Origin: Camarhynchus parvulus
Taxonomy: Eukaryota; Chordata; Aves; Passeriformes; Thraupidae
Direction: 5' to 3'
DNA: 64,000 bases
NCBI RefSeq assembly: GCF_901933205.1
Contig: NC_044572.1
Location: forward strand, 20,546,501-20,610,500
This document shows positions 1-14,700 of the stretch, one piece after another (within the stretch, counting starts at the first letter, position 1; every line of letters begins with the position of its first letter). A model generated the notes under the pieces. It had not been told where the DNA came from. It saw only the letters and a list, made by a program, of their open reading frames with translations, and ran no database searches. Made by a program: the position numbers and the translations under genes.

Positions 1-2465
1 TTTAAAGGGGCACTGAATTTTAGCAAGTGGCTTTTTTTGTCATTATGAACATGAAAGGTGATTTTAATTTTCATAAAAATGGATGAATGACCAAAATAAG
101 CAAGTTGGAGAGCAGAAAAACTGTGATGCACATAAGGGTTCAGTGTTCAAATGAGAAACCCAGGATCCAGCATTTCTGTAAATCAAGGAAAAACTTCAGA
201 AGTTTTAAAAACAATGACAAATGACTAACAAAATGTATTTTTTCTGGGTCATTTCTGTATGGAAGTAACACATACCCTTATTAGGGACCATGTGACACAA
301 CATATGAAAACCTAAGAATACAATTGTTAATAACAAAAGGACTATCTTGATGCTTCAAGCTTTTCCTTGAATCAGGGACTAAGAACAATGGAATAAAAAA
401 ATTATTTTCACTTTTGTGTATAAATTATACATTTCTATACATTGACTATCTGATTTTGGAATAAGATACCTAATGCACACAGAGAACACTATCTAAATTA
501 TACTACAAATTCTTTCTAAAGACATCACTTCTTTAATCCATAAAAAGTCATCCATGACACAGTATGTCAGATTATTATTTTTTTCTTTAGTATTTCCTTT
601 CAAATTTCACAGCCTTTTCTGATGACACCAAGTACTGAAATAATTAATGACGGTTTGCAAGGATGCTTAAAAATTTCAGAGAAAACAAATATGTGAAAAT
701 CCTAGCATTAGATCAAGCAGCTGGCTAGAACATCCCCAACTGGAATAGATCAACCATGGGAACGTTTTGTAACCACCCCAGTCAGAAGTTATACAAAGCA
801 GTCATCTGAAAGTATCTGGCAAAACACTGATGTAAATTAAAATAGTGAAACAAAGGCATGTTAGGTAACTGTGAACAGATGCAGGAGTACATGGGATAAC
901 AGAGCTCATTTTATAGGATAATGTACAATTGCAACATTTAATTCCAGAAGCATCACACTAAAATATAGTACACATAACAAACAACTTCTGACATACACAC
1001 AGGACTAAAACCAGATCTGATGTTGAAGCCGCCCAGTACTGCTCTAGTGGAAATTAGAGCTGCTGGAAAAGATGAAACCAGGATGCATTACAAGATGGAA
1101 TACAAACACAAAGTAACAACAGTCTTGGTACAAGAAACTCTGCTCAAGCACACCTGAAATGCTGCCTTCCATTACCACATTTCTTTTGCAGCACCTCATC
1201 CACAGAAAGCCATGTGGCTAAGTTACTGAGGAACACAAGGGTTTGAAACAGGCTAATGCATGTTGCTGCAGAAGAGAATTTAAAGTAACCTAAAAGTGGA
1301 TTTTGATGAGATGCCTCATGAACTATTCAAATTATAGGAGGCTAATAAACTCAAATAGTACAACTGGAAATTGAAACAGACATTTAAGGCAGAAGTGTTT
1401 GTGTTAGAACAGTAAACAGAACAAATTGTTAAGCAAGGCCACAAGAGATATAATGAAGCCCTGAAGGTTTGTTCAGCAAAGTGATTTACATGTCCATAAT
1501 TCTCTATGTTCTAATTAAGAAGACTTGAATAAAATAGAGTAATTCACTTTGTGTGTTCCAGTTTAAAACTCCATTGTTTCTCTTTCAAATCAATTCCTCT
1601 GTCTTTCTTTGGTGTAATCTCTACCAACACACATAGAATACAGTTCTGGTTCTCATTTTAAAAAACAACTTGGAAAAATAAATTACATGCTTCTCATGAT
1701 AAAATGCTGTTCTGTTTCATGGTCCCATGACATGTTTAGCAGCCTCTGAATAGTAGTTTTAAGTTAGTAATTATGTCCGAAGCAGAATCATAATTTGCTG
1801 TTATCCCCCCAAATTATTTACTAGTTAACAAGTTTACTTTGGTAGATAAGCTATCTAATAGTCATGATACACTTGTGTTCAATTCAAGAAGTAGTGAAAC
1901 TTAGATAAGTTTATAAATTCATATATAGACCTTAGCTTGTAATTGTAACCATGATATGCAGAATTACTGTTTTTCCTGCACTGGAAAAAGACATTGCATC
2001 TGTCTTAAAACTAGACAAAACTATGAAATATGGTTGTCAGTTCATGATTAAAATAAAATAGTAAAGCAAATTATTTTTAAACATTGTGTTAAATATATTC
2101 ACATGACCACCATAGTTATACGAAATGGGCACTACTGCAATCACACACTATATGTACATAACATATATGCCACAACAGTTTGCAATGGTTGAGTTTTCAC
2201 AAACTAGCCAATTTAACCATACATAAATAATCTTGTACCAATTTTAGGCATTTTAAAAGGAATTAAATTTCCTAAATATATCAGTTCTTCCGCAAAATTA
2301 AAAAAAAATCCTAAAAAGTCAGTGCAAATTGAACTTGTTCACCAAGAGAGATTCTTATTAAGCTGAGGATAAACAAAGTTTAAGAGATTAAATGAAGGAA
2401 CTCATAGAATCGCCAACCGCCTTTAGCAGAGGTTAAAGAAGATTAGGAATCACAAGTCCTGGATC
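1..2465 (-). other. STAM: STAM 3' UTR and downstream DNA
   Basis: AT-rich minus-strand DNA after the STAM stop. No coding exon, repeat family or RNA gene was recognised. On the minus strand I saw no AATAAA within this stretch, only scattered ATTAAA variants (near plus positions 533, 64 and 938), so the cleavage site is undetermined and the UTR could run past the window edge. A UGUACAUA Pumilio-type motif lies at 2151-2158 (minus strand). Confidence 0.5.
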
Positions 2466-2715
2466 CTATAGCAGAGCCTTCTGTGAGTAACTGTGCTGTG
2501 CTTGTTGAGGTGGTGGAGGCTGTGGTTGTTGTGGAGGTGCTTGCTGACTGCCTGCTGTCTGTGGCAGAGCTGTAGATGCTAAGTTATAGTTTGGCACCTG
2601 GGACATATTAGTTCCAGCATTCTGATAAGCAGCAACATCAACAGTACCAGGTGGTGGACTATACACTGAAGGCTGGTTAGAAAAGGTACTTCCAGCAACA
2701 GAACCAACCATTGCA
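2466..2715 (-). CDS. STAM: STAM coding exon 14 (terminal, stop codon)
   Basis: Completes Asn462 and encodes residues 463-544 and the TAG stop at 2468-2466. Contains [16 protein letters not shown], a proline/glutamine run ([12 protein letters not shown]) and the conserved end YSQKALL. The acceptor is TTTTTTTCAG ending at 2716. An in-frame ATG upstream of the acceptor is intronic and not used. Confidence 0.96.
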
Positions 2716-5700
2716 CTGAAAAAAACCAAACAACAACAAAAATGAGAGAAAACATATTTAAAGTAGAACTAACAAACAATTTATCAACATAACAGCAAAA
2801 TTTTATTGCTTCTTCAGTTGTTCTATTTATACACACAAAAATCTTCTAACTCTGGACAGATTGCATATTTAAAACTGTAGCCAATGAGTATTCCCATTAA
2901 AACTCAAACACACTCCTCAGATTTAAACATACAGTAGACAGTCCCCATGGATTTAAAATTAGACTATGTATCTGTACTTCTGATTTATTTTAAGGTGCAA
3001 CATGGAATACCATCTATCTCCCATTCTGTTCATGGAAAAAAAAAAAAAACAAAACGCAACAAACTGTTTTAAATAGCAAAACAAGTCGGATCAATATGCA
3101 GAAACTCACTTTATCATTGTATGCTTTGCTATCTCAAATAAATACCTCTGGGGACAAAGACTAACAAATACTTTAATAACTCAGATGGATGTGTCTCCCA
3201 ATTTTTTAGAATAAAATTACTTTCCATAGAGAGTAAACAAAGGCAAAAAACTCAAACAAACAAAAACCAATTAACAAAAGCCCATAAACCTTTCCACAAT
3301 ATAGGTAACTTAACCAAAACTTAGCATCTTTGGCCATCCAGCCAATGTAAAAAGCCTCTTTCAGCTTCCTTATTTAGGCAAGCTGTATAAGCTTTAGTCA
3401 GTATTCATAGCCCATTCACTTTCCCAAAATGAGCAAAATTCTCCCCATTCTTCTGTAGTAAGATATTTGACAAATGAGCAGTAGAATTTACACTCAGAAA
3501 TTATGCAGAGCCAGCCAGAGCAGTATATAATCTTCATCATTAAAACTATATAAAAAGTTACTACTAATTCTACTAAACCATGTCTGTATAATTTCCTCTG
3601 TTTTATATTAAAAAGCACAGAGCTATATAAATTACATATTTTGTATACGGAAAATTTAAAACTATATAAAATTAAAAAAAAAACAATAAAAAACTTAAGT
3701 TTGTCAGGAATTTTTACCAAATACATGACACCAATAAAAAGCACTCTGGAAATGATTGCACTAAAGTATCATTCAGTTGTGTTTATTATACTCCTGTAAT
3801 TTAAAAAAGAGTCTCTGTTTAAATTGATTTAAAGTTGAATAGAAAAATATTTAAAATTACTTTGTGTAAGACGTCTGTGCAGGCTGACCAGGAATTACTG
3901 AGCTGGCAGATGGAGTAACTGTGCCTTGGCTGAGAGAAGGGAGCTGTTCTGGAGGAAGATTGTAACCTTGAATGGGGCCCATCTGTGCACTCCCTGCCAC
4001 CAAATATGCATTACCTTGAGTTTGCCCTGGATAAACCTAGGAAGTTAAATAAAGCAGTATTAGAAATAAAATACAAGAAAATTTGCTATTTAATATCTGA
4101 CTTTAGAACTTAAAGACTGCTCAAATATTTTAGTTTCCTTTTTTTTATATACCACTGAAGAGCATTTAGCATTTAAATTACTGAAGTTAAAAATGGTAAT
4201 TCTTTCATAGCATCATTTTCATGTTGAATTATCTCTGAGTAGATAGGGAGAAATTGTACTCCTTTGGTTGCTTATTTTCTTTGACCCACTATGCAAAGCC
4301 CTGGCAGTTTTATTTTTTAATTTTATGCAACTAAAAGCCCAGGATGGGCTTTTTCCTTGATCAAAAGGAACTGAACAGAAAAACATTAAAAGCATTAGAA
4401 CCCACAAAAGAAGAGCATCCAAAGCTTGTAGCTGAAAACAAACACTTTTATTTTTATTTTTTTACATACTGTGCCAAAAAACTAAGAGAAAACACTGCTC
4501 AGTCAGTGTGAACTTGATAAGGTCAATGGCTATTAAAGGCTACATCCATACCTGAGAGCCAGAAACACCAGATGACGGCATGTAATACTGCTGGTTTTGT
4601 AGTTTTGCATACATGGAATACATTGGGTCCTCATTCATCAATTTGTTATACAAAGAAAGAGCCTCCATTGCTTTAACATTGAGCTCTGAAAGTTCTGAAT
4701 GTTTCCTAGAAAATATATATGACAGTTCATTTTACAATTTAGGTAACTTTATTATAGGAGAGACAACACAGAGTAATTTCATTAAGTGTGTTAAGTAACT
4801 TTTTTTTACTGTGAAGTGATGCTTGACAAGTGCCAGAAAGTCAAATGGTACAATATTTTCTTGCCATTATTCACAGAAATTAAGATGGTATTGAGTAACA
4901 ACTCTGGTTTCTAAGAATGAATTTTAATTTCAGTCAAAGCACATGACATTTCCTTTTACCTGTCTATATCCTCCAATTTTTCATCTATGAGAGGTCCCAT
5001 CTGGTGGCACATTGCTAGAATAGAAAGACATTAAAATATATCAGAATAATAAACATTTCCATACTGCAAAGTCAGAAAGCTATAAAAAAATTAAATAGAA
5101 ATAGATGCTAGTCCAATTCTCTTTTAGTTCATTACTATAATCTGTATGTAAAAAAATTTTTAATAACAGAGGTAGTGTCATGAACAATTTAAGAATGAGA
5201 CCCAGCTAAAGTTTTCAGTACTGGTACAATTTAAAAAACATATTTTAAAATAAAAGTAAAATGAAACAAAACACATTTAATATCCAGGAAGTATAAAAGT
5301 GAAACTATTTTGCATGAAAGGCTCATGTGAATTGAAATCTCTTCTTAAAGGAAGAAGATTTGGCACTGCAACCTAGGACGTGCTCATCCAATTTTGCTAC
5401 AAGAAGACTATGAAAACAATGAAGGAGAAAATTGGTTGCAATGATTCAATCATCTGCACATCAAAGACATTAATAGCACATTAGTCTCACTAAAATTCTA
5501 ACTGGGGGAAGGGGGTCTTTTAAACCAGTGACATGTGCAAAAAACAACATAAAATCTTACCAGAATCAGAATGAAAAAGCATTAAAATAAACAAAAATAC
5601 ACCCCATGCCTCCTTTCAGCACAAGAACATGGGGCTCATCTACCTGCCAAGGAAACCATGGCTAATTAGCAAAAAGGCAGAGTTTGTCAAATGTCAAATA

Positions 5701-8700
5701 AGCAGACACAAAAGCTGAAAGGGAAATTTAGAATATTAGAAATGCAGAAGGTCCTGAAAACATCTGAGCCATGACAAGTGAAAGGACATCATTATTGAGT
5801 TCCTTGGAGGCAACTCCAGGTGCAAGAGGAGTTGTATGAGAGGTACCCATCTGCTTCTTTGAACCTGGGATCAATAATACATTGGCAGAAATGCTGGGCA
5901 AAGATGTAAAAGCTGTCAAAGTTCTGCCTGCTTTTATGTATAGCACGAAGTGTGGCAAAAGGCATGACAAGGATTGTTTAGATTCTGTTAACATGATGAC
6001 TGCTCTGCTGCCAAACACAAACTCTGGGCTCCTGAACACATACATTTGGATGAGCTCTCCAACTCAGACTTTTATGACTGGACATGTGGATGGCAGAAGA
6101 AAATGAAGTGGTTTTTCCCTCAAACGTTGATCAGCATCTACCACCACAGTAGGAACCAAGGACTCAAAACATATCTATAGTAAAATTTCCAGAACCTATG
6201 TCCAAAACAGTAGTTCACCAAAGCCTAAATAAGTGTAGAGCAAGTAATTTTGAATTAGCATTGTAGAACTATATGTAGTCATATGTTTGGCAAGTGCTGT
6301 TGCAGGTAGCTGGGGAATAATCATCTGACCACACTACTGCCTTCAGATTCCAGGAGCAGTCCCACTGTTTAATATAAAATTCAGCATTGTTTTAATGATG
6401 TCACAATGCATTTTGAAACAATTCCTAAAGTAAGCCATATCTGTAGGCTGGTTGACAAGCATACCTTTAATTTCTCTGCCTCTGTCCTGGATCAGATACA
6501 GAAAATCTGCTTCTTAGACAACAGCCTCTATAGCTATATTTGAGACTTGAAAGAATAAAACCAGTCATGTTTCTTTTTACCTCTCTTTAGTGGAACAAGA
6601 ATATGTGCAGACGTGTTGCTGATGTGATTTTCTAAAACAGGATTAATTTACAGAGATGATGAACCAGATGGATGTGGAAAGATGGGAGATATCTAAAAGT
6701 TTAGAAACCTATGCATTTTTTAATTCTTAACTTCTAGATAGATGTAGAAACTGTCATTTTCTTAACAAATCTGGCATCATCTGGATTGTCAGTTTAAGCC
6801 TATGTTGTGTCTCATAATCAGGATGCTTCTTTTCTTCCTTTTCCAAATTCCACTTTAAAAATTTTGGTGCATCTATCAGCCTAGGTAAAATGATCTATAA
6901 TGTCTCTATGAAGAGATAGTCTGAACAATGACTCAAAGAGTAGGATAATTTGTAGCACTCCATGAGTTATTTGTTAATATGCAACTCCTCCAGAAATACA
7001 CATGCAACTGAAAAGCATGTGGGACACCCACAGGTATATTCTAAATCTCTCTAGTGTTTCTGCTTCCTCTCATGGAATCTTCCTGACACTCCTTTTGCCA
7101 CTCATGCTGTACTACCTTGTGAAGGAAAAAAATTATGAATGAATATGACCAAATTAAGTATTTATGTGTCTTGAAAAGGGAAAATAATTTAGGAAACAGT
7201 TTTATTTAGAGAAAAGTAGATTTGTTTTAAGTTAACATTTTTGACTTTGGTCTCGTAGATGTGGGGAACAAGAAGTGAGAAGATAATTATGGCTCAGGCA
7301 CTTTTCTCAGGCATGCTTCTCACATGTACACGAAGCTGAAGAAGTTTCAGCTTAGTTTCAATCTGCGTTGATACAGAAAATTACCAGTGAGAGAAACAAC
7401 AATGAAAAAACTAATTCTTTTTTGTTACCCTCAAGATGAAGCAGTTCTGGGAGGTCTGGCTGGTCATCAGATGGATCAGCACTTTGTAACATCTGCAAGA
7501 GTTGGTCCATTTTATCCTGGAACACAAATTGTATTATTAGGGCAAATGTGGCAGCAAGGGAATTAGCATTTTCAGGATAGTAAATTAAAGCAGCTGTTCA
7601 CAACAGCCATTTTGATCTCTTGGCACTTGAGAATCAACTAGATTAACTTAAAAAAATGCAAATTATACATGCTACTTTAGAGGAATGAAGATGCTTGAAC
7701 AAGAAAATGCAAAATGAGAAAAAATAGCTTTAACAAGGAATGTGCTCAATACTCCTTTATTCCTAGAAGTCCTTCTAACCATGTACTATTTTCTGAGCAG
7801 TTCCTATTTTCCCAGCCTAGATATTACATATGCAATACCACCACCTAGTGGGACTAGTGGAAATGTTTTGACAGAATACATTGAGAAAGTACTTCAAATT
7901 CACTGAAAAGCAATTTTAAGTGCATGAGGCCTATTCAGTACATGAGCCATGCCATTATTAATGTAATGAAGTGCTGTTTTAAGATGATGTTTGGAGGCAT
8001 CTCAGGATTTACTTCAGAACAAGTAGAGCTTAAGTAAGGAGTTTAAGTGCAATCCTTTTGTAATAAAATCATCAAAGGTTAGAAAACAAACAGGCATAAA
8101 GTCTTTGAAAAATATGTCTTGGACTGAACTATATTGGTTAAAGTACCAAAAACATTACATGTAAATTATTTTTAATCATTTATTAGCTGAGCACAATCAA
8201 ATAATTAGCCTTTTTCACATTGAGTTATATAGGTCGCATGAAAGAAAATCATGCTTTGTCCTCCTTAAACCATGGAAAGGCTGGGACAAGTCAAATTAAC
8301 TACTTCCTTAAAAATTATACTATGGCCAATTTAAAAACAAAAGAAGACACTAAAACAAAAATCAACAATGGACTCACAGAAAACAAAAGCTGGAAGGCTG
8401 AAAGCTCAAGGCAGGCCTCAGATAATCTATTTCAGCAGGTTAGAAACTAGTATCTCCTGGGAAGAAGAGTTTTTTTGAGGTGGGATTTAAATAGGACTTC
8501 AGGAAGGCAGTAACTGATTTCTCATTTCAAAAAAAAACATGACAGAACCCAGGTTGAGGTTAAAAAAAAAAAGGGGGGGGGGGGGGAAATTTCCTGGACT
8601 GAATGCTCCTGGAAACCCTACAGGATCACTGTGGTGAGATTGTAAATATCTTACTAAATATTACTTACATAGGAACAGTATTTCAGACTTTTCAGGGACA

Positions 8701-11700
8701 GAAAGATCTTTCAGTTTGAGGGTAGACAGTGGTGGTTACACTGGAAATAAATCTAAGTGAGCAGCCAAGATGAGTATCTCTATGGTATCCTGAAGTACTT
8801 TTAGCAAAATTTGAACGTAGATGTACCACTCAGCACTAAGATTCTAGCTTGGAGGTAAACAGATGTACAACCCTCAAGTAGGGCCCTAAATGGAATGCAG
8901 TTCCAAATTCAGTTTCAGAAATTCCCAAGAACTTCAAGACTCTTAAACAAAAAAGAATACTGAAGATTTTATTTATTACTCTAAAGGAAACTCTCTTTCC
9001 ACACTCTTTTTATCATATTTTTCAAGTACATGATGAAAGGGTTAAACATCATATATTTAAATGTCCCAGCAGTGCATTTTATACCAATCAGGATTTTTGC
9101 CATGCTTACTTCATCAATATAAACTGGTTCTGGCTCAGGTTCTATTGTCTCTACTTGAACTTCATCACTGAACTGCACTGTTTTCTTCTCAGCTTTCACT
9201 GCAAGATAAACAGCCAGATTTAATTTTACAAAAGAAAAAATAAACAGTGACATAAATATTATACAACTAGTATAGGTTACAGGTTCCTTGCATTTGAAAA
9301 CTCTACTGTGAAAATTTTTAAAATTAGTATTTTATTGACATTTGAAAGCCTCAGCCCTAAATAATTTTCTTATCTGTAAATCACATTATAAAAAAATAGA
9401 CCAGTTCACACAATCTCAGCAGAAATATGTTTTAGCAAGTAAATGGCTTTATCATAGTCTCCGTACACATAATATATATATTGAAAGGTCATCAGGCTAA
9501 AAGACTGAGAAAGAGTGATTGGAAACAATAGGGCTACCAACTCAAGTTTAAGATAAAACTGATAAAATCATCTATGACAGACTGAGCCTTCTTTTCTCCA
9601 AAGCAAAGTCCACAACTGAAAGGTCTTAAGTTTTTCTATTCCATCTTCACCAAATCCTATATGCAAAGCATCTCATTCCTCTGTAGTGGAGATTAGCACA
9701 AAAAAGCTCTATATTTAGCAAAAAAGCCAAATATGACTCTTATCAGATAGTCATAGCATAGCACAAATGACTGGTACAGCATGTAATTCTGCTGACCTGC
9801 TCATACTTCTAGCAGCCTCAAATTGAGATAACAGATGATTAACCTTTCAAACCCATGAGATTTACATAAATCAGCTCTAGAATATTGAAGTCCTATCCCA
9901 GATTTAATATTTTTATTAAATAGTTAAAGTAGATTGGATGGATATAAATAAGCTGCATGCAGAAAATCCCTCTGTTCACTAGGCACATGTACCTATGCAC
10001 ATGTACATACCTACAGTAGGTAGGCTTCTTGAACTATTTGAACACTGGTAGTCTGTCTCCAAGTCCTATCTGCCATGGGGCCTTCAGTTTCATCTCAATT
10101 AGATATGCACCATTGCAACTGGACAAAAAGGCAGTTTGGAAAAAAAGCTGCTGTTGTCCGTGTCTGTCTAGGTGTCAATGGAATGATTTCATGAGTCTCA
10201 AAGAAACTGCTGACAAAGGCAGCAGCAGACAGCAGCATTTTTCAGCAGAAGACAGTTTGGGCAACCTTGGTCTGTTTTTTGTGATAGCATAGCAAGGGCT
10301 CCTCAGTTTTACTTCAATTATCACATAAATTTGCAACTGAACTCCATCATAAGGGGAAGGAAATCACCCATGAGCCATGGCAGAGCTAAACATATATACA
10401 TAAATGCAATGTCACTTACTCATTTCAGGCTCAGCAGAAAGATCAGCTGTTACAAAATTAGATGGAAACAATCCTATACCCTGATGAGTTTCACCTTTCC
10501 ACCAATTTGGATCACTAAAGATTAAAAAAAAAAAAAGTAAAGTCCCCATACATCAGAAATCCCATACTCACATGGAACTTTCCTAGGAATTGCACAATAA
10601 AGGCCTTTATATCACTAGCACATACATATAACTTGCATATATGCAGAAATCTTTACACAGGAATTTTTATGCAAATATATTTATTTGTAAAAAATTGAGA
10701 AGATAACAAAATAAAGTATTAATACAAAATTACGCTTCCATTCATTGCATATCAAGGTATGCTTCTACATAGAAGATATAATTATTTCTAATTAATTTTT
10801 ACAGTTTAACATAATTCTAGTAGGCTTTCTATATAACTTACCTGTCATCAAGTATAGTTATAAGTTCTCCAGCTTTAAAAGTTAGTTCATTATCTTCAGC
10901 AGCCTCGAAATCGTAGATTGCACGAACCTTTCGGCCCTCGTGTTTGTGGTTGGTTAAAAGGCTTGAGGTGCTTGGATACAAACTGGAAAGTGCTGTCTGC
11001 TGTTGCCTTTGTTCTTTTAGTGACAGCTCAATAGCTACAAAAGAAGAGTTACTCAGATGAAAATTCCCTATAAAAATGGGTTGATGGATATGAAAATTTA
11101 ATTCTGTGAAAACTTTTAGTATAATTCTATTCCTATTGCATTTTAATGACTTTGTGTCTTTCTCTTAGAATTAATGGTAAATAACAAAGAGAACAGAATT
11201 CTGCCTGTGGATTTACTGTGGCTTCCAACATGGACAGGATGAATAAACAGCATATAAGAACAAATAGAATAACTCCCCAAAGTCATCCAATTTTTATTAT
11301 TATATTATTGTTACAACCTTGAACTGATGTAAAATATTTACATTCTTATTTTACATCTTACACCATGTTGAACTTTTCCAGACTGCTTGAAACATTAAAA
11401 AGATAATGTGTTCCAGTGCACACTGGTTCTCTGCTAGACAGAAGTCCTTAGCCTGGATTCACAGAATCAGATTCACACAGATTGGCTGAGGCTGGAAAGC
11501 ACCTCTGGAAGTCATCTGGTCCAATCCCCTGTTCACGCAGGATCACCATAGCTGACTGCCAATGACAACTTTTTAATATCTCCAAGAATAAAGACACCAT
11601 GACATCCCTGGGAAACCTGTGCTAGTGCTTGTCCACCTTCACAGTAAAGTCCCTCCTTAATTCATAATTGACAAAATTATTTTTGCTTAAACAAGCAAAA

Positions 11701-14700
11701 ATTCGCCCCTTCTTTTATTTTCCTCCTTATCATTCCTTGAATAATTTCATATTTCTGGGTCATTTTCAAGTAAGCTTGACTGAGCAGAGAAGTTTCACTC
11801 ATATTAAACTCAGCTCAACTTTGCAGAAAAAAATGGATCATATTTAAGAAGAGGCAGCATGGACACAAACATTATGAAACTCATGTAGATATGCTTTTGA
11901 GACACAGATCTCTTTAAAAGTAGACTTTGGTGGGTTGACTATTGAAGAAACCATTAGTAACACATACAGATTGGCTATTGTTCATTTAAATAAATCAATA
12001 TGCATCATGTCAGCAAATAAATGCACTCACCTTTAGCTAAATCCTCCTCTTCCTTTTTGGTGGCTACTGTACCAGGATCTTTGGCAACTAGAGCTGGACT
12101 TGCTTTTGCTTGTTCAGCAGCCTAGCCAAAAGTAAAAGATGTAAAAATGAATCCAACAAAAAAGTGAGAGTGCATTAATTTCACCCTTTTGCTTTGTATT
12201 CACCTGCTATATAAAAATGTAAAATAATCTAGAGCATTCCACTACTCAAAGAAAAGTGTTATTAAGACAAGATAGCTTTCATTTTGTTTGCCAAACATTC
12301 TAGAATTCAAGACTACAAACTGTAAAACACAGAGCTGAGGATAAAAAGAATTTGTGACACACTTTGAGAACAACTACAAAAATCCAATATACCTGTGAAC
12401 CAATAGCTGGGAAAGTAACTCCTTGCTCCTTAAGATTTTTTATCATAGCAGATATCAAACTAAGCTGTGGGTCATTCTTGAATTCATCAGTCCATTCCAC
12501 CATAAGGGCTTTCAGCTTTTCACAAACTTTTGGATGACCCTGCATGGACAGTAGAAACTAGTCAAATAATGTAAGAATCTGATCTTAATTTCAAGTAATT
12601 GCCTGTTATTGTCAATATAAAACATATAGATACCTTACTTTGTAGTCAAGTTTAGCACTCAGTCATTATTAGAAAGGGAGAATAATACATCAGCATTGTG
12701 TTTGTGCCAGTACAGTACATGCTAGGCCCAAAATAAAGTAAAATAAGATTACATAGAACTCCCTGTTCCATCTCCATTTCATCATATTTGTATTTAATGT
12801 TTTACTGATGTTATTTAAAGTGAAAATATAGTAGCTTATTTATGAATTAACACACCACACCTCCCCCAAACAGAATATCTATGTTAACTAGTATGAAGTG
12901 GCATTCAGGAAGTTAACATATATACACAAATGCAATGCATTTATGCATAAAAGCCACAGTCTTTACAGTAATCTTCTCTCCTTCCCCTCCTCCGTCTTTC
13001 CAGTCCTCTAAAAGTAGATTCCATTCTACTTTCAGATTATCCCAATTCTCTATCCAATTTCACTTACAGGTGAAACATAAAAGTCAATGCAATACATTAC
13101 CTTATTCAACACATTGCTTACTTCACTGGCAAAATCTCTTGAACAGACTTCTAAATGAAATATTTTGCCACAGTTTGATACACATGCTCCTAGAAGCTAA
13201 TGAAAGAAAGATTAAAAATTAGACTTTTTTTGCAATATAACTTTTCAGGAAGAAAATGAACTACATGAAAAAGAACCTACTGTTAATGCTTGCATAGCGA
13301 CGTGTGGATCTTTATGGTTCACTCTCTTCATAATAGAGCGGAGGCAGTCCTTAGGCCTGAAAAACACAATCCAGCTTTAAAAATATGGAATGGAACAAAC
13401 ATTTCCTACTGCACACGTGACAATGCTGACAACATTAACAGATAGCAAGATCTCCTGAGCATCGTAAATTATTTAGTAGTTTATAATTTAAAACAATAAC
13501 ATTTAAAAAAATAAATTAAACACCATAAACAGTTATAGCCATTTCTATCTGTAGTATTTGTATCTCTCTTAATTATCAAAACCTCTCAGTAATTTCTATT
13601 ACTTCTTGTACTTAAGAGTGAATTACTGTAAATAGTCCAGAAATGCATCAAACCCCTTACAATTAGAGAACTGGAATTCTCTGTAGTCCATGCACCTACT
13701 CCTCTATATTTCACATATATATGTAAGAACATTTCCTTACATACTGATTTACCAACACCCTTTTATTTTGAATTACCACCATATACCTCAGAGTACCTTT
13801 TAATTTACAGAATAACATTAATAAAGAAGACATGTAATAAACCAATAATTTCTAAAAAAACCTGTTACACAATCTACATCAAAGTTTCAAAACAATTAAA
13901 TACAGAATTCAAGTCTTACCTATGTTGTGGTAGATAGAAATAACATGAAAAGCAACTTCAACAAAGAATTTGAAAGGGGACTTCAGAAAGTTTAGCACAT
14001 TAAAATCTATGTGACTTTCTGATACTTTGTTCCATCTATAAAGTAGTGGAAAGCTGAGCCAGGCTGAGGTAGGAATTTTCAAGGGCATACAATCATTATC
14101 TGTTGAATAGCCCTGGAAAGATAACCCTGGAAGAGGGTAAGTAGAGAAGGAGGAAAAGAGAAGGTAAATCTAAACTAAGAGATTTTACACATTCATGGAG
14201 TTTACACATTTATAGCATGGTTGTCTTTGGAAGCAAAAGTATTTTTCTTTTGAACTGATATCCAAAAACTAACATGAAACTCAGGTATAAGTTACACCAC
14301 TGCTTGGCTATACTATATTTGGCAGTGTCTACATTTTACAGAAATGTCCACCTCATATTTAGTGGCACTAATTATAGAAAGTGCTGTCACACAGCACAAG
14401 TACATATCATTCAGTGTATGTCTTCATATACCAATTATTACAGATGAAGGCTTTAAGGCAAGTACTACCTTTTATCTGTTAATTATCCAAGACTTCTCAT
14501 ATGTTCACTTAAGTTGAGAAAGAATACAAGCTAAAATTGTTAGAAATAACTGCTTTCTTTAACCATTCGTTTATGAGTAGGAATAACAATGTGGTATGAT
14601 TGCAAGCTCAAAAAAGTGCTTGCCCATTGTGAAGCCAGTATTTATTAAGGCAGGGTGCAGGATCAAGAGTTTAGCAGTTCAGAAACAGGATCATTAGCCT

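Noticed and set aside
8981..9253. 90-codon minus-strand frame taken as a single gene
   Set aside because: Only 9110-9198 is coding (STAM exon 9); both ends run into introns past clear splice sites.
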